Shown here: positions 1 through 9,258 of the stretch, piece by piece
How positions within the stretch are numbered: position 1 is the first letter of the stretch
How the letters are laid out: each line of letters starts with the position of its first letter
DNA from: Pelagibacteraceae bacterium AG-345-O09
Lineage (GTDB): Bacteria; Pseudomonadota; Alphaproteobacteria; Pelagibacterales; Pelagibacteraceae
Assembly: GCA_003281725.1 (NCBI GenBank)
Contig: QCBC01000001.1
Location: 62,001-126,000, forward strand
Length of the DNA stretch: 64,000 nucleotides
Reading direction: 5' to 3'
The notes under the pieces: model-generated
Database searches by the model: none
What the model was told of the DNA's origin: nothing
The model's input: only the letters and a program-made list of their open reading frames with translations
Position numbers and translations under genes: made by a program

Positions 1-1
1 T

Positions 2-334
2 ATAGTATTATTTATCATTTTTTTTATAGCTGCATTTTATGAAGAAAGAGAAAATTTTATAGATTTTCTAATGCAAGCAGGTTTCATTACTTTAATTCTA
101 AATATAACAATGATGATCGTGGCCTATTACCTTAGTAAAACTTTTGCCTCAGGAATAAAACAACAAAAATGTATTACTTTAGAATGTGGATTACAAAATG
201 GTACTTTAGCGATATTTGTTTCTACACAAATATTTGGTACAGATATAATCTATATAACTCCAACAGCTGCTTATGCTTTAATTATGTACATCACTGGTTT
301 TATATTTGTTTTTCTTTTAAAAAATAAAGTTTAA
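2..334 (+). CDS. Bile acid:sodium symporter family protein (3' part)
   Basis: The reading frame is open from base 2, so this is the C-terminal part of a gene that begins before the window; the ATG at 71 is internal. The visible 110 residues are strongly hydrophobic, about three membrane segments, and carry the stretch ECGLQNGTLAI, which I recognise from the BASS family (bile acid:Na+ symporters). These inner-membrane proteins import organic anions with sodium. The substrate here is unknown; in bacteria it is rarely a bile acid. The stop shares bases with the stop of the convergent dehydrogenase gene. Confidence 0.75.
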   Translation: MVLFIIFFIAAFYEERENFIDFLMQAGFITLILNITMMIVAYYLSKTFASGIKQQKCITLECGLQNGTLAIFVSTQIFGTDIIYITPTAAYALIMYITGFIFVFLLKNKV

Positions 335-2775
335 TTATTTTTAAAATTTGTTTGTTTTAAAGATTTGCTGATTGATTCTATTGGATATTTCTTTTTTTCT
401 ACCTCAATAAATAAGTTCTTATTTTGAAGTTCTTCATTAGATAAATCATTATTGATATATCCAAATACTAAATTCTTTTTAAAATTAAATGAATAGTTTC
501 CAGATGTTGATCTTCCTATAATTTTATCATCAATATAGATAGGTTCATCATGGAGTAATAATGGTTTTCCTGGTTCACTTTCTTTTAAAGTAAACATTGA
601 AAATCTAGTTTTAAATTTGTTTTGTTTAATTTTTTCAAGGGCTTGTTTACCTATAAAATCTACATCTTTTTTATTGCTAATAGTAAAAGCTAAACCTGCT
701 TGATACTGGTTTTCTTCAGGGGAAATATCATGCCCCCAATGTAAAAATCCGCTTTCCATTCGCATAATATCCATTGCATGCATTCCACAATTAGAAAGAT
801 TAAAATCTTTACCTTTTTCTATAAGTAATTCGTATATTTTTTTTGCATCTTTAAGATCTACATATAGCTCGTAGCCTAATTCACCTACATATGATAATCT
901 TTGTGTCCAGATTTTAACACCATCAATTGTAATAAACTTTGCAAATCCAAATTTAAATTGATCATTTTCAAAATTATCTTCGCTTAATGTTTTGAGTAAA
1001 TCTCTACTTTTTGGACCAAACAAACCAAATACACATAAATCATCTGTAATATCTTTTAACTCAATATTTTTTGAAAGATGTTTGTTAATATGAAATTTAT
1101 CTCTCTCTCTTGTTGCTGCAGAACTGATTATTCTAAAATGATTTTTATCAACACATACAACTGTTAAATCAGTCTCTATTCCACCATCTGAATTTAACAT
1201 ATGTGTATAGACACATTTACCAGGCTCATTTTTAATGTTTGCAGTACAAATTTTCTGCAGTTCTTGATGTGCTTTATCTGATTTTATTTCAAACTTAGAA
1301 AAAGGAGTTAAGTCAAATAAACCAACATTTTTAAGTGTATTATTTGTTTCATATTCAGCAGATGGATACCAGCTTTGATAATTATAACTATATTCATACT
1401 CAGCCTTTTCTCCATCTAGAGCAAACCACATAGGTCTTTCATAGCCACCTGAAACACCAAAACATGCACCAAAACTTTTTAGATTATCATGATGAGGTAA
1501 AGTTTTAATATTTCTAGATGTTTTATGCTGCTTAAATGGCCAATGCATTCCATACAAATCTCCTAAGGTCTCTGTAATCCTTTTTTTAATAAAACCCAAC
1601 TCCGAATGAAATTTTTGAAATCTTTTTATATCGTAGCTAAAAATATCTTCATTAATGTGGCCAGTCATTAACCATTCTGCGGTAACTTTACCAACGCCTC
1701 CTCCACTCCCTATTCCAATACTATTTAACCCACAACAAACAAAAAAGTTTTTAACTTCTGGCACTTCTCCTAATAATGTATTTGTATCAGGTGTAAAAGA
1801 CTCTGGTCCTGAAAAGAATTTTCTAATACCAGCAGACTCTAAAACTGGAAATCTTTTAATAGCAGAGGCTAAATAAGGTTCAAAATGTTCAAAATTCTCT
1901 TGAAACTCACCAAAAGAAAAATCTTCTGGTACTTTGTTTGTCTTATCCCAGGCGGGAATAGAATTTCCCTCAAAAATACCAACTAATATTTTACCTGCAT
2001 CCTCTTTAATATAAGTTCGATTATCGAAGTCTCTAATTACAGGTAATGTTTTAGACAAATTTTCTATTGGTTCAGTAATAATATAAAAGTGCTCCGCTGG
2101 ATAAAGTGGGATACTTACTCCAGCTTTTTCTCCAATTTGTCTTGACCACATTCCAGATGCTAAAACAATATATTCACATTCAATTTTTTGACCATTAACT
2201 TTTACTCCTGAGATTTTTCCATTTTTAGTTAAAATTTCATCTACTGGAGATTTTTCAAAAATTTGTGCTCCCTCTTTTCTCGCAGCTTTAGCTAACATAT
2301 GAGTAACACCTGATGGATCAGCAGCACCATCTCCGGGCATTAAAATTCCTCCAATAACTTCATCGGTATTAATAATTGGATAATCTTTTTTAATTTGATT
2401 TTTATCTAAAATTCTTACATCAACATCATAAAGTTGTGCAGTTGTTGCTTGTCTTTGAAGTTCTTGCCATCTTCCTTTGTTTTGAGCAATAGAAAGTGCA
2501 CCGTTTAATCTTAAACCTGCAGAATGATCAACTTCCTTTTCAAGTTTTTTATATAAATCTAATGTATATTTTCTTATTTTTGTTATTGCAGCTGTTGGAC
2601 CTAATTGACTTACCAATCCTGCTGCATGCCATGTTGTTCCTGATGTTAACTGATCTCTTTCTAAAAGAATCGTATCTTTCCAACCAAATTTTGCTAAATG
2701 ATAAGCAACAGAACAGCCTACTACACCACCCCCAATAACAACAACCTTAGTGCTACTTGGTAGTTTTTTTTCCAT
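331..2775 (-). CDS. Dimethylglycine/sarcosine dehydrogenase family protein (FAD + GcvT domains)
   Basis: An 814-residue cytoplasmic flavoprotein. The N-terminal half is a DAO-type FAD domain with GGGVVG at residues 15-20 and TWHAAGL with His50; in dimethylglycine and sarcosine dehydrogenases the equivalent His binds FAD covalently. The C-terminal half, from about residue 430, is a GcvT-like folate domain. The family removes an N-methyl group and passes it to tetrahydrofolate as methylene-THF. A second paralogue lies at 37617-40049. This copy is separated by 4 bases from alanine dehydrogenase and the two are probably cotranscribed, but it has no ETF neighbours. Which methylated amine it uses cannot be told from sequence. 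Confidence 0.85.
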   Translation of the reverse strand: MEKKLPSSTKVVVIGGGVVGCSVAYHLAKFGWKDTILLERDQLTSGTTWHAAGLVSQLGPTAAITKIRKYTLDLYKKLEKEVDHSAGLRLNGALSIAQNKGRWQELQRQATTAQLYDVDVRILDKNQIKKDYPIINTDEVIGGILMPGDGAADPSGVTHMLAKAARKEGAQIFEKSPVDEILTKNGKISGVKVNGQKIECEYIVLASGMWSRQIGEKAGVSIPLYPAEHFYIITEPIENLSKTLPVIRDFDNRTYIKEDAGKILVGIFEGNSIPAWDKTNKVPEDFSFGEFQENFEHFEPYLASAIKRFPVLESAGIRKFFSGPESFTPDTNTLLGEVPEVKNFFVCCGLNSIGIGSGGGVGKVTAEWLMTGHINEDIFSYDIKRFQKFHSELGFIKKRITETLGDLYGMHWPFKQHKTSRNIKTLPHHDNLKSFGACFGVSGGYERPMWFALDGEKAEYEYSYNYQSWYPSAEYETNNTLKNVGLFDLTPFSKFEIKSDKAHQELQKICTANIKNEPGKCVYTHMLNSDGGIETDLTVVCVDKNHFRIISSAATRERDKFHINKHLSKNIELKDITDDLCVFGLFGPKSRDLLKTLSEDNFENDQFKFGFAKFITIDGVKIWTQRLSYVGELGYELYVDLKDAKKIYELLIEKGKDFNLSNCGMHAMDIMRMESGFLHWGHDISPEENQYQAGLAFTISNKKDVDFIGKQALEKIKQNKFKTRFSMFTLKESEPGKPLLLHDEPIYIDDKIIGRSTSGNYSFNFKKNLVFGYINNDLSNEELQNKNLFIEVEKKKYPIESISKSLKQTNFKNN

Positions 2776-2779
2776 TTAA

Positions 2780-3898
2780 TTAATTTTTGATAGCTTCTCC
2801 AGGATCAAGATATTCGTGTCCAAATACATCTGCAACTGCTTTATAAGTCACATGGCCTTTATGAACATTTAATCCTGCTAAAAAGTTTTTATCTTCCCCT
2901 AAAGCTTTTTGGTAACCTTTGTTAGCTAATTTTACTAAAAAAGGAAGTGTTGCTTTATTTAAAGCTAATGTTGAAGTTCTAGGAACTCCACCAGGCATGT
3001 TTGCTACACAATAATGAACAACATCATCAACTATGTACGTTGGGTCACCATGAGTTGTTGGCTTGCTAGTTTCAACACACCCTCCTTGATCTATTGCTAC
3101 ATCAACTATTACAGAACCTCTTTTCATTAATTTTAACATATCTTTTGTAACTAATTTTGGTGCTTCAGCTCCAGGTATAAGTACACCCCCAACTACTAGA
3201 TCTGCTTCTGCAATTAAATTATTTAAATCTATTTTATCACTTTGTTCAGGAATAATTTTATCACCAAACATTTCAACTAATTGATTGAGTCTTGCTTCTG
3301 ATTTATCAACTATATGAACTTTAGCTTGCATCCCTGTTGCTATAACTGCAGCATTTTCCCCAACTACTCCACCACCTAAAATAACAACTGTTCCACCAGT
3401 TACTCCTGGCGCACCTCCTAATAAAAGACCTCTGCCTTTTTGATTTTTTTCTAAACAATGTGCTCCTGCTTGAACAGACATTCGTCCTGCAACAGCACTC
3501 ATAGGTGCAAGCAAAGGAAGTCTACCGTTATCATCAGTCACAGTTTCATAAGCAATATTAATACTTCTAGATTTAATTAATCCCTCTGTAAGTTCTTTTG
3601 CAGCAGCTAAATGAAGATAAGTATAAACAATTTGATTTTCTCTAATCATATCTACTTCAACTTTTTGAGGCTCTTTTACTTTAACAATTATTTCAGCATC
3701 ATTAAAAATGTCAGCTGCACTGCTAGCTATTTTAGCACCAGCTTTTGTATATTGATCATTATCAAAACCAGCTTCAAAACCACCATTATTTTCAACTAAA
3801 ACTTCGTGACCTTGAGATATTAAAGTTTTTACACTTTCGGGTGTTAACCCAATTCTATTTTCTTGAGGTTTTATTTCTTTAGGTACGCCTATCCGCAT
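2780..3898 (-). CDS. ald: Alanine dehydrogenase
   Basis: 372 residues, full length for the family. The N-terminus MRIGVPKEIK, the Rossmann motif ILGGGVVGENAA near residue 170 and the C-terminal GGVPRTSTLALN stretch are typical of NAD-dependent alanine dehydrogenase. It converts alanine to pyruvate and ammonium. It lies 44 bases downstream of the aminotransferase gene on the same strand. That suggests it recycles the alanine made by the aminotransferase back to pyruvate and releases the amino nitrogen as ammonium, the classical Tpa/Ald pairing in taurine degradation. The pathway role is inferred; the enzyme identity is firm. Confidence 0.92.
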   Translation of the reverse strand: MRIGVPKEIKPQENRIGLTPESVKTLISQGHEVLVENNGGFEAGFDNDQYTKAGAKIASSAADIFNDAEIIVKVKEPQKVEVDMIRENQIVYTYLHLAAAKELTEGLIKSRSINIAYETVTDDNGRLPLLAPMSAVAGRMSVQAGAHCLEKNQKGRGLLLGGAPGVTGGTVVILGGGVVGENAAVIATGMQAKVHIVDKSEARLNQLVEMFGDKIIPEQSDKIDLNNLIAEADLVVGGVLIPGAEAPKLVTKDMLKLMKRGSVIVDVAIDQGGCVETSKPTTHGDPTYIVDDVVHYCVANMPGGVPRTSTLALNKATLPFLVKLANKGYQKALGEDKNFLAGLNVHKGHVTYKAVADVFGHEYLDPGEAIKN

Positions 3899-3942
3899 TA
3901 TCTCTATCTGTGTTAATTATAGATATTTTAAATATAAACTAA

Positions 3943-5289
3943 CTAGTTTTTTTGGTTCTTTTGATAATTAGTGATACCTGTTCTTAATTTATCAATAATC
4001 TCATCGATATGTTTTTTTTCACATATAAATTGTGGAGCAATGATTAAACAATCACCTGTCGCTTTGAAATTTACTCCAGCTTCATAACATGATTTAAAAG
4101 TTTCATATCCAGCTTTACCAGCTTTTGTGTTAAGTTTCATATCTATACCACCCATCATTCCATAACCTCTAATATTTTCAACAGATTCTAAATCTTGAAG
4201 TGAAAATAAACCTTTTTGAAAATAAGGTGCTAAATCTTTTGCTCGATTAAAAATGTCTTCTTTTTCGAAAATATCTTGAACAGCTAATGCAGCAGCCACA
4301 GCTACTGGAATTCCTGAATAGGTATATCCATGAAATAATTCTACTGATCCCATTGGAGATGCATCCATAACAGAGTTATATATTTCATCTTTACAAGCAA
4401 CTACACCCATTGGAACTACACCATTTGTTGTAGCTTTAGCCATTGTCATAATATCTGGAGTTACACCATATTCTATACTAGCAAAAGAAGAACCTGTTCT
4501 TCCCCATCCAGTAATCACTTCATCAAAAATTAAAAGTATCCCATGTTTATCACAAGTCTCTCTTAATTTTTGTAAATAACCTTTTGGTGGAACCAATGTT
4601 CCTGTGGATCCAGCAATTGGTTCAACAATACATGCCGCTATATTTTCTGGACCAAAATTCATTGCTATTCTCTCCAAATCATCAGCTCTATCTGCTCCAG
4701 TTTCGGGTTGACCGCTTACAAACTTATGTTCATCTAAATGAGTGTGTCTCATATGTTGAACTCCTGGCATGAGAACACTTGCAAAAGTTTTAACATTATT
4801 AATCATTCCCCCAACTGAAATACAACCAATGTTCATTCCATGATAGGCACGCTCTCTTCCTACAAATCTAAATCTCTCTGCTTTACCTTTGGATCTATGA
4901 TAAGCAATTGCAATTTTTAGAGCAGTCTCAACTGCTGTTGATCCACAAATAGTATAAAATATTTTATTTAAATCACCTGGTGTATGTTTTGAAATTTTTG
5001 TTGCTAATTCAAATGAACCACCAAAACCTTGTTGGAATGGTTGAGCATAATCTAAAGTTTCTAATTGTTTTGTAACTGCTTCTGTTATTTCTTTTCTTCC
5101 ATGACCAAGAGGATTACAAAACAAACCCGAGCTTGCATCAATTTGGGTTTTTCCATGGTGTGTTTTTAGATAGACACCTTTTGCTTCAGTAATCAATCTA
5201 GGATTTTTTTTAAAGTCTTTATTGGATGTAAAAGGCATCCAATGTTCATTTAGAGAATTTGGAATATTTGTTCTATTTTCTGAGCTCAT
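3943..5289 (-). CDS. tpa: Class III aminotransferase, probably taurine--pyruvate aminotransferase
   Basis: A 448-residue fold-type I PLP aminotransferase of class III. IFDEVITGWGRTG supplies the PLP-ring aspartate, and TMAKATTNG near residue 285 carries the Schiff-base lysine. This family includes taurine:pyruvate, beta-alanine:pyruvate and omega-amino acid aminotransferases, which are hard to separate by eye. The call of taurine rests on context: tauABC is divergently transcribed 214 bases away and alanine dehydrogenase follows directly. The product would be sulfoacetaldehyde plus alanine. The enzyme that would use sulfoacetaldehyde (Xsc) is not in the window. Confidence 0.75.
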   Translation of the reverse strand: MSSENRTNIPNSLNEHWMPFTSNKDFKKNPRLITEAKGVYLKTHHGKTQIDASSGLFCNPLGHGRKEITEAVTKQLETLDYAQPFQQGFGGSFELATKISKHTPGDLNKIFYTICGSTAVETALKIAIAYHRSKGKAERFRFVGRERAYHGMNIGCISVGGMINNVKTFASVLMPGVQHMRHTHLDEHKFVSGQPETGADRADDLERIAMNFGPENIAACIVEPIAGSTGTLVPPKGYLQKLRETCDKHGILLIFDEVITGWGRTGSSFASIEYGVTPDIMTMAKATTNGVVPMGVVACKDEIYNSVMDASPMGSVELFHGYTYSGIPVAVAAALAVQDIFEKEDIFNRAKDLAPYFQKGLFSLQDLESVENIRGYGMMGGIDMKLNTKAGKAGYETFKSCYEAGVNFKATGDCLIIAPQFICEKKHIDEIIDKLRTGITNYQKNQKN

Positions 5290-5392
5290 AATTAATTAAT
5301 ATTTAAGTATTTTTAAATTCATAGACTAAATTTGGTTGTTTACTAGAAATTTATTAAAACTCAAATTGAACTAATCATACTATACAACTTTT

Positions 5393-5436
5393 AATTGTAC
5401 AATTGAAAAATTTGCAATTCTGCTTCCAGATATAAT
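5393..5436. promoter_or_regulatory. Candidate operator/promoter region between tpa and tauA
   Basis: The 214-base divergent region holds a perfect 12-base palindrome AATTGTACAATT (5393-5404). A second inverted pair, AATTG (5401-5405) and CAATT (5415-5419), overlaps it. A TATAAT box follows at 5431-5436, reading toward tauA. The dyads sit where a regulator would meet the -35 region. No regulator gene is next to it, and I cannot assign a binding protein. Short AT-rich palindromes arise easily in this genome. Confidence 0.35.
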
Positions 5437-5503
5437 TTGTTTTACTTCTATTCAAAATTGAATTTAAATATCTACAATTAAATAATTAAAGATAGGGGAA
5501 TAA

Positions 5504-6445
5504 ATGAAAAAAATAATAAGTTTTCTTCTAGGATGTTTTGTAGCTCTTAACTTAAGTATTTCTGCTGCTAATGCGGCTGCTAATGAAGTCAGAGTTGCTT
5601 ATTTTCTAGAATGGCCAAGTCCAAATTTAGAAGATATGCAAAAAAAAGCATTCGCTAAAGCTCTTGGTGTTCCAGTTAAATGGACAAATTTCACAAACGG
5701 TGGAGCAATGACTGATGCTATGCTTGCAGGAGATATAGACATTTCTTATTCTCAAGGTTTAGTACCTTTCATTAACGCTGTTAAATCTAAAGCACCAATT
5801 AAACTAGTTGATATTGCTATGGAATACGGAATGGGAGGAACAACTTGTGTTACTTCTAATGCTTCTGGAATTACAAAAGCAAATGCTACTGAATTAGAAG
5901 GTAAGAAAGTTGCTGTTCCATTAGGAACAATGGCTGAATACGTTTTTGATGAAAGTATGAAAGTTGTTGGAGCTGATAGAGGCAAAATGGATATTATTCA
6001 AATGGATCCTGAAGAGGGAGCTGCTGCATTAGTAAGTGGTGATGTTGTAATGGCATGTTTATTTGGTGGTAACTCAATTAAAGCTGCTACTGCTGTTGGA
6101 TCTAGATTACTTACTGTTCAAGAAGCAAGAGATGCTGGTATCCTAGGTATTGATATCACTTCAGTAACTACAAAGTTTATGAAGGAAAATCCTGGAATGC
6201 TTAGAACTTTCATAGAAGTAACTCATGAAGCTAACGCAAGATACAAAGCTGGTAAAGCGGATATGAATGCGATGTCAAAAGCTTCAGAAATGAAAGTTGC
6301 TGATATGAAAGAAACTTTAAGTGGTTTTAAATTTCTTTCACCAGAGGAAACTAAACAGTCTATGGAAAAAGGAAATCTTAAGGCGTTTCTAGATGGTATG
6401 GGAACTCCAAGAGGAAATGTAGATACTAGTTTCTTACCTTTATAA
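5504..6445 (+). CDS. tauA: Taurine ABC transporter, periplasmic substrate-binding protein
   Basis: 313 residues with a clear Sec signal peptide (MKK..., hydrophobic core, AANAAA at about residues 20-26). The mature part has the NMT1/TauA-like binding fold, starting EVRVAYFLEWPSPN. A strong Shine-Dalgarno AGGGGA lies about 7 bases before the ATG. It would capture taurine or a related sulfonate in the periplasm for TauBC. A stable hairpin separates it from tauB. The substrate is assigned from the TauABC family and the adjacent aminotransferase; relatives bind nitrate, aliphatic sulfonates or pyrimidine precursors. Confidence 0.82.
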   Translation: MKKIISFLLGCFVALNLSISAANAAANEVRVAYFLEWPSPNLEDMQKKAFAKALGVPVKWTNFTNGGAMTDAMLAGDIDISYSQGLVPFINAVKSKAPIKLVDIAMEYGMGGTTCVTSNASGITKANATELEGKKVAVPLGTMAEYVFDESMKVVGADRGKMDIIQMDPEEGAAALVSGDVVMACLFGGNSIKAATAVGSRLLTVQEARDAGILGIDITSVTTKFMKENPGMLRTFIEVTHEANARYKAGKADMNAMSKASEMKVADMKETLSGFKFLSPEETKQSMEKGNLKAFLDGMGTPRGNVDTSFLPL

Positions 6446-6469
6446 TCTAAAGGTATTTAAATTTTAAGT

Positions 6470-6504
6470 AGGCGCCAATTTTATTAAATTGGTGCCTATT
6501 TTTT
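6470..6504 (+). terminator. Hairpin terminator/attenuator between tauA and tauB
   Basis: AGGCGCCAATTT (6470-6481) pairs with AAATTGGTGCCT (6486-6497) over a 4-base loop, with one G-U pair, and is followed by a run of T. It has the form of an intrinsic terminator but lies inside an operon. It would lower tauBC expression or protect the tauA transcript, giving more binding protein than permease. Confidence 0.8.
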
Positions 6505-6533
6505 TAATAAAAATTTTTATATAAAGTCATTTT

Positions 6534-7331
6534 ATGAGTGATCTAATTTCTCAAAATCTTAATATGATTTTTAAGACTCCAAAAGGAGAAACAGTTCACG
6601 CTTTAAAAGATTTAAATTTTACACTTAAAAAAGGAGAACTTCTTACAGTTCTTGGTCCATCTGGTTGTGGGAAAACAACTTTACTTAATATCACTGCAGG
6701 GTTTATCAGACCAACTTCAGGTGTTATCACTTTAAATAATAGAGAGATTGATGGCCCTGGTGTTGAAAGAGGAATGGTTTTTCAACAAGGAGCTTTATTT
6801 GAATGGTTAACTGTTGCAGAGAATGTAAACTTTGGATTAAGAATGAAGAAAGAAGATCCTATACAAACTGCAAAAAAAGTAGGTGAGTGGTTGGAAATTG
6901 TAGGTTTACAAGGATTTGGTAATACTCCAACCTATCAGTTATCAGGAGGAATGCAGCAAAGAGTTGCTCTAGCAAGATGTCTTATTAATGATCCAGATTT
7001 AATTTTAATGGATGAACCATTAGGTGCCCTTGACGCATTAACTAGAGAAAAAATGCAGTCTTTAGTTTTAAAAATTTGGAAAGAAACAGGAAAAACAATC
7101 ATCTTAATTACTCACTCAGTTGAAGAAGCTTTATTACTTGGTGAAAGACTTTACGTAATGGCTCCAAGACCAGGCCGTATACATAAAGAATACAATCTAC
7201 CTTTTGCTTCGATGGGATTAAAAGAAGATTTAAGAGAAATTAAAAAAAATAAGGATTTTTCTACAAAGCGTGAAGAAATATTAGAAATGATTTGGAATAT
7301 GGAAGAAGAAATTATGGGGAAAGATATTTAA
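6534..7331 (+). CDS. tauB: Taurine ABC transporter, ATP-binding protein
   Basis: 265 residues. Walker A is GPSGCGKTT at residues 41-49, the ABC signature LSGGMQQR lies near 140 and Walker B LILMDEP near 160. The pattern matches the TauB/SsuB/NrtD branch of nitrate/sulfonate/taurine transporters, including the conserved FQQGALFEWLTVAENV region after the Q loop. It powers import through TauC. tauC begins at the next base after its stop, so the two are translationally coupled. Confidence 0.88.
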   Translation: MSDLISQNLNMIFKTPKGETVHALKDLNFTLKKGELLTVLGPSGCGKTTLLNITAGFIRPTSGVITLNNREIDGPGVERGMVFQQGALFEWLTVAENVNFGLRMKKEDPIQTAKKVGEWLEIVGLQGFGNTPTYQLSGGMQQRVALARCLINDPDLILMDEPLGALDALTREKMQSLVLKIWKETGKTIILITHSVEEALLLGERLYVMAPRPGRIHKEYNLPFASMGLKEDLREIKKNKDFSTKREEILEMIWNMEEEIMGKDI

Positions 7332-9257
7332 ATGCTTACTCAAATAGTAACTTTTTTGATTTTTGTAGCAGTTATAGGCTGTATTCTTTATGGAAGAAAA
7401 CTAATTAGAACTGAAAAAGTTGATGCAGTGTTTGGTAATCCTGAAAGAGCATTAGGTGGTACGCATTGGGTTATTGTAGGAAGCAGCTTTCTTCTTTTAG
7501 TTTGGCTTTATTATTCTTGGGATATTGCAAAAGGATTTTATCCAAAATCTGCTAACGAACTTTGCCAAGTAGCAAAAGTAAATGACTCATTGCTAGGTTT
7601 AAAATATCAATTTCCTATTGAAGAAAGGGAATTCAAAAGCACGTCTCAAATCAAGAAAGAAAATAAAAACCTTAATCTAATTTTAAACGAAATACAAAAT
7701 TCTCAAGAAATAGATAATCAACAAAAAACAGTTCTTGCAGGATTTATAAAGAAAACAAATCAATTAATTCCATTATTAACAAATGAAGATTTGATTGAAA
7801 ACGAAACCAAGCAAAAGATTAATGATATTACAGGTAAAATAAACCTTTTAACTGAAAATTTTCAAAAACCAGATTATCCATTTGAAACTGAACAGGAGCT
7901 TAATGAAAGACTTAAAGCTGTAAGTGAAGAAGGTGGATGGGGAATTGTAAAAGTACAATCAGGAACTGGTTCCATAGAAAATACTATGGAAGTACCCTTA
8001 ATTCCAGCAACTGATAGAGGTTTAAAATTTCATACTGCTGCACAAGAATTAAACTTAATTAGCGATGAATTTTTTAAACTAAGAAATCATAATCCTCAAT
8101 TTAAAAATCAAATCAAACAACTTAAAGATGATATTAAATCTTATAGAAATGATCTAAGTGACAGTGAGGAAGTGGCATCTACCTATGCAAAAAATATTGT
8201 AAAGATTGCAAGAAGAATAGAATTTGCCAGTATATATCCGCCAAATGCATTAAACAAAATGCAAAATGCTATTATTAAATTTGATAATGCACAATTAAAA
8301 ATACAAGGTGGTCTAAGATTAATAGATATTTTATTATTCCCAGCCGGAACAATAGTTGCTAGTGGTCCAAGTTGTTCTGAACAAGGTTCTGGTAGATGGC
8401 TTCCAAAACCATCTGATACTTTTAACAAGTTTATATTAATGTCAAAACCAAGCGTTGGTTACAAAGATATACCTCTTCTTTGGATAGATATGGTTGATGT
8501 CAGTAAAATGATTGGATTTATTTTACCAGATTGGATAGCAGATATTTTACCTGGTGAATATCCAGTTCATACTAAAGATGGAATTGTAAAAGAAAATTTC
8601 AAAGGTAATGTTTTAAAAGTTGTAACAGGTGATTTCAAATTATTTAAGGTGCCAGTGCCTTACGGACACATTTGGGATTCATTTTTGAGAGTTTTTCTAG
8701 GATTAGTGTTTGGAATAATCATTGGTGTACCACTAGGTTTATTTATGGGACTAAATAGATTTGCCAAAGGTTTTTTTGATCCTTTGATTGAACTTTATAG
8801 ACCTGTCCCCCCTTTAGCTTGGGCACCACTAATTATTTCTGTATTGGGTATAGATAACACTGGAAAAGTATTTCTTTTATTTATGGTTTCTTTATCAATT
8901 ATGATTATTTCAGCCAGAGCTGGTGCCTCGGGGACTCAACTTTCTAAAATTCATGCTGCTCATTCATTGGGGGCATCTAAACGACAAATATTAAGGCACG
9001 TAATATTTCCTAATTCATTACCAGAGATCCTTACTGGTATAAGAGTTGCAGTAGGTATGTGTTGGGGAACTTTAGTTGCAGCAGAGTTTTTAGCAGGTAC
9101 AACGGGTATTGGATTTGTAGAAAACGTTGCAAAAAAATATTTTCAATATGAAGTGATTTGGATAACAATATTTATAATGGGTATGCTTGGATTATTGTTT
9201 GATATCACTTTGAGAAAAATTATAGATAAAACAATCCCATGGCGCGGAAAAGGATAG
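7332..9257 (+). CDS. tauC: Taurine ABC transporter permease with a very large N-terminal extension
   Basis: 641 residues, against about 250-280 for usual TauC/SsuC permeases. Residues from about 440 form the ordinary BPD_transp_1 permease, with the EAA-type loop AAHSLGASKRQILRHVIFPNS contacting TauB. Before it come two membrane helices within residues 1-60 and a mostly soluble, lysine/glutamate-rich helical domain of about 350 residues. A hydrophobic stretch and a Cys (GPSCSEQG) lie near residue 340, and another Cys lies near residue 78. By topology the extension may sit in the periplasm. I do not recognise its fold. The permease assignment is firm; the taurine specificity is by context. Confidence 0.82.
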   Translation: MLTQIVTFLIFVAVIGCILYGRKLIRTEKVDAVFGNPERALGGTHWVIVGSSFLLLVWLYYSWDIAKGFYPKSANELCQVAKVNDSLLGLKYQFPIEEREFKSTSQIKKENKNLNLILNEIQNSQEIDNQQKTVLAGFIKKTNQLIPLLTNEDLIENETKQKINDITGKINLLTENFQKPDYPFETEQELNERLKAVSEEGGWGIVKVQSGTGSIENTMEVPLIPATDRGLKFHTAAQELNLISDEFFKLRNHNPQFKNQIKQLKDDIKSYRNDLSDSEEVASTYAKNIVKIARRIEFASIYPPNALNKMQNAIIKFDNAQLKIQGGLRLIDILLFPAGTIVASGPSCSEQGSGRWLPKPSDTFNKFILMSKPSVGYKDIPLLWIDMVDVSKMIGFILPDWIADILPGEYPVHTKDGIVKENFKGNVLKVVTGDFKLFKVPVPYGHIWDSFLRVFLGLVFGIIIGVPLGLFMGLNRFAKGFFDPLIELYRPVPPLAWAPLIISVLGIDNTGKVFLLFMVSLSIMIISARAGASGTQLSKIHAAHSLGASKRQILRHVIFPNSLPEILTGIRVAVGMCWGTLVAAEFLAGTTGIGFVENVAKKYFQYEVIWITIFIMGMLGLLFDITLRKIIDKTIPWRGKG

Positions 9258-9258
9258 T

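Noticed and set aside
1655-1876. 73-residue plus-strand frame inside the first dehydrogenase gene
   Set aside because: It lies wholly in the antisense of a well-supported gene and has no ribosome site or recognisable domain. The same applies to the other antisense frames inside large genes.
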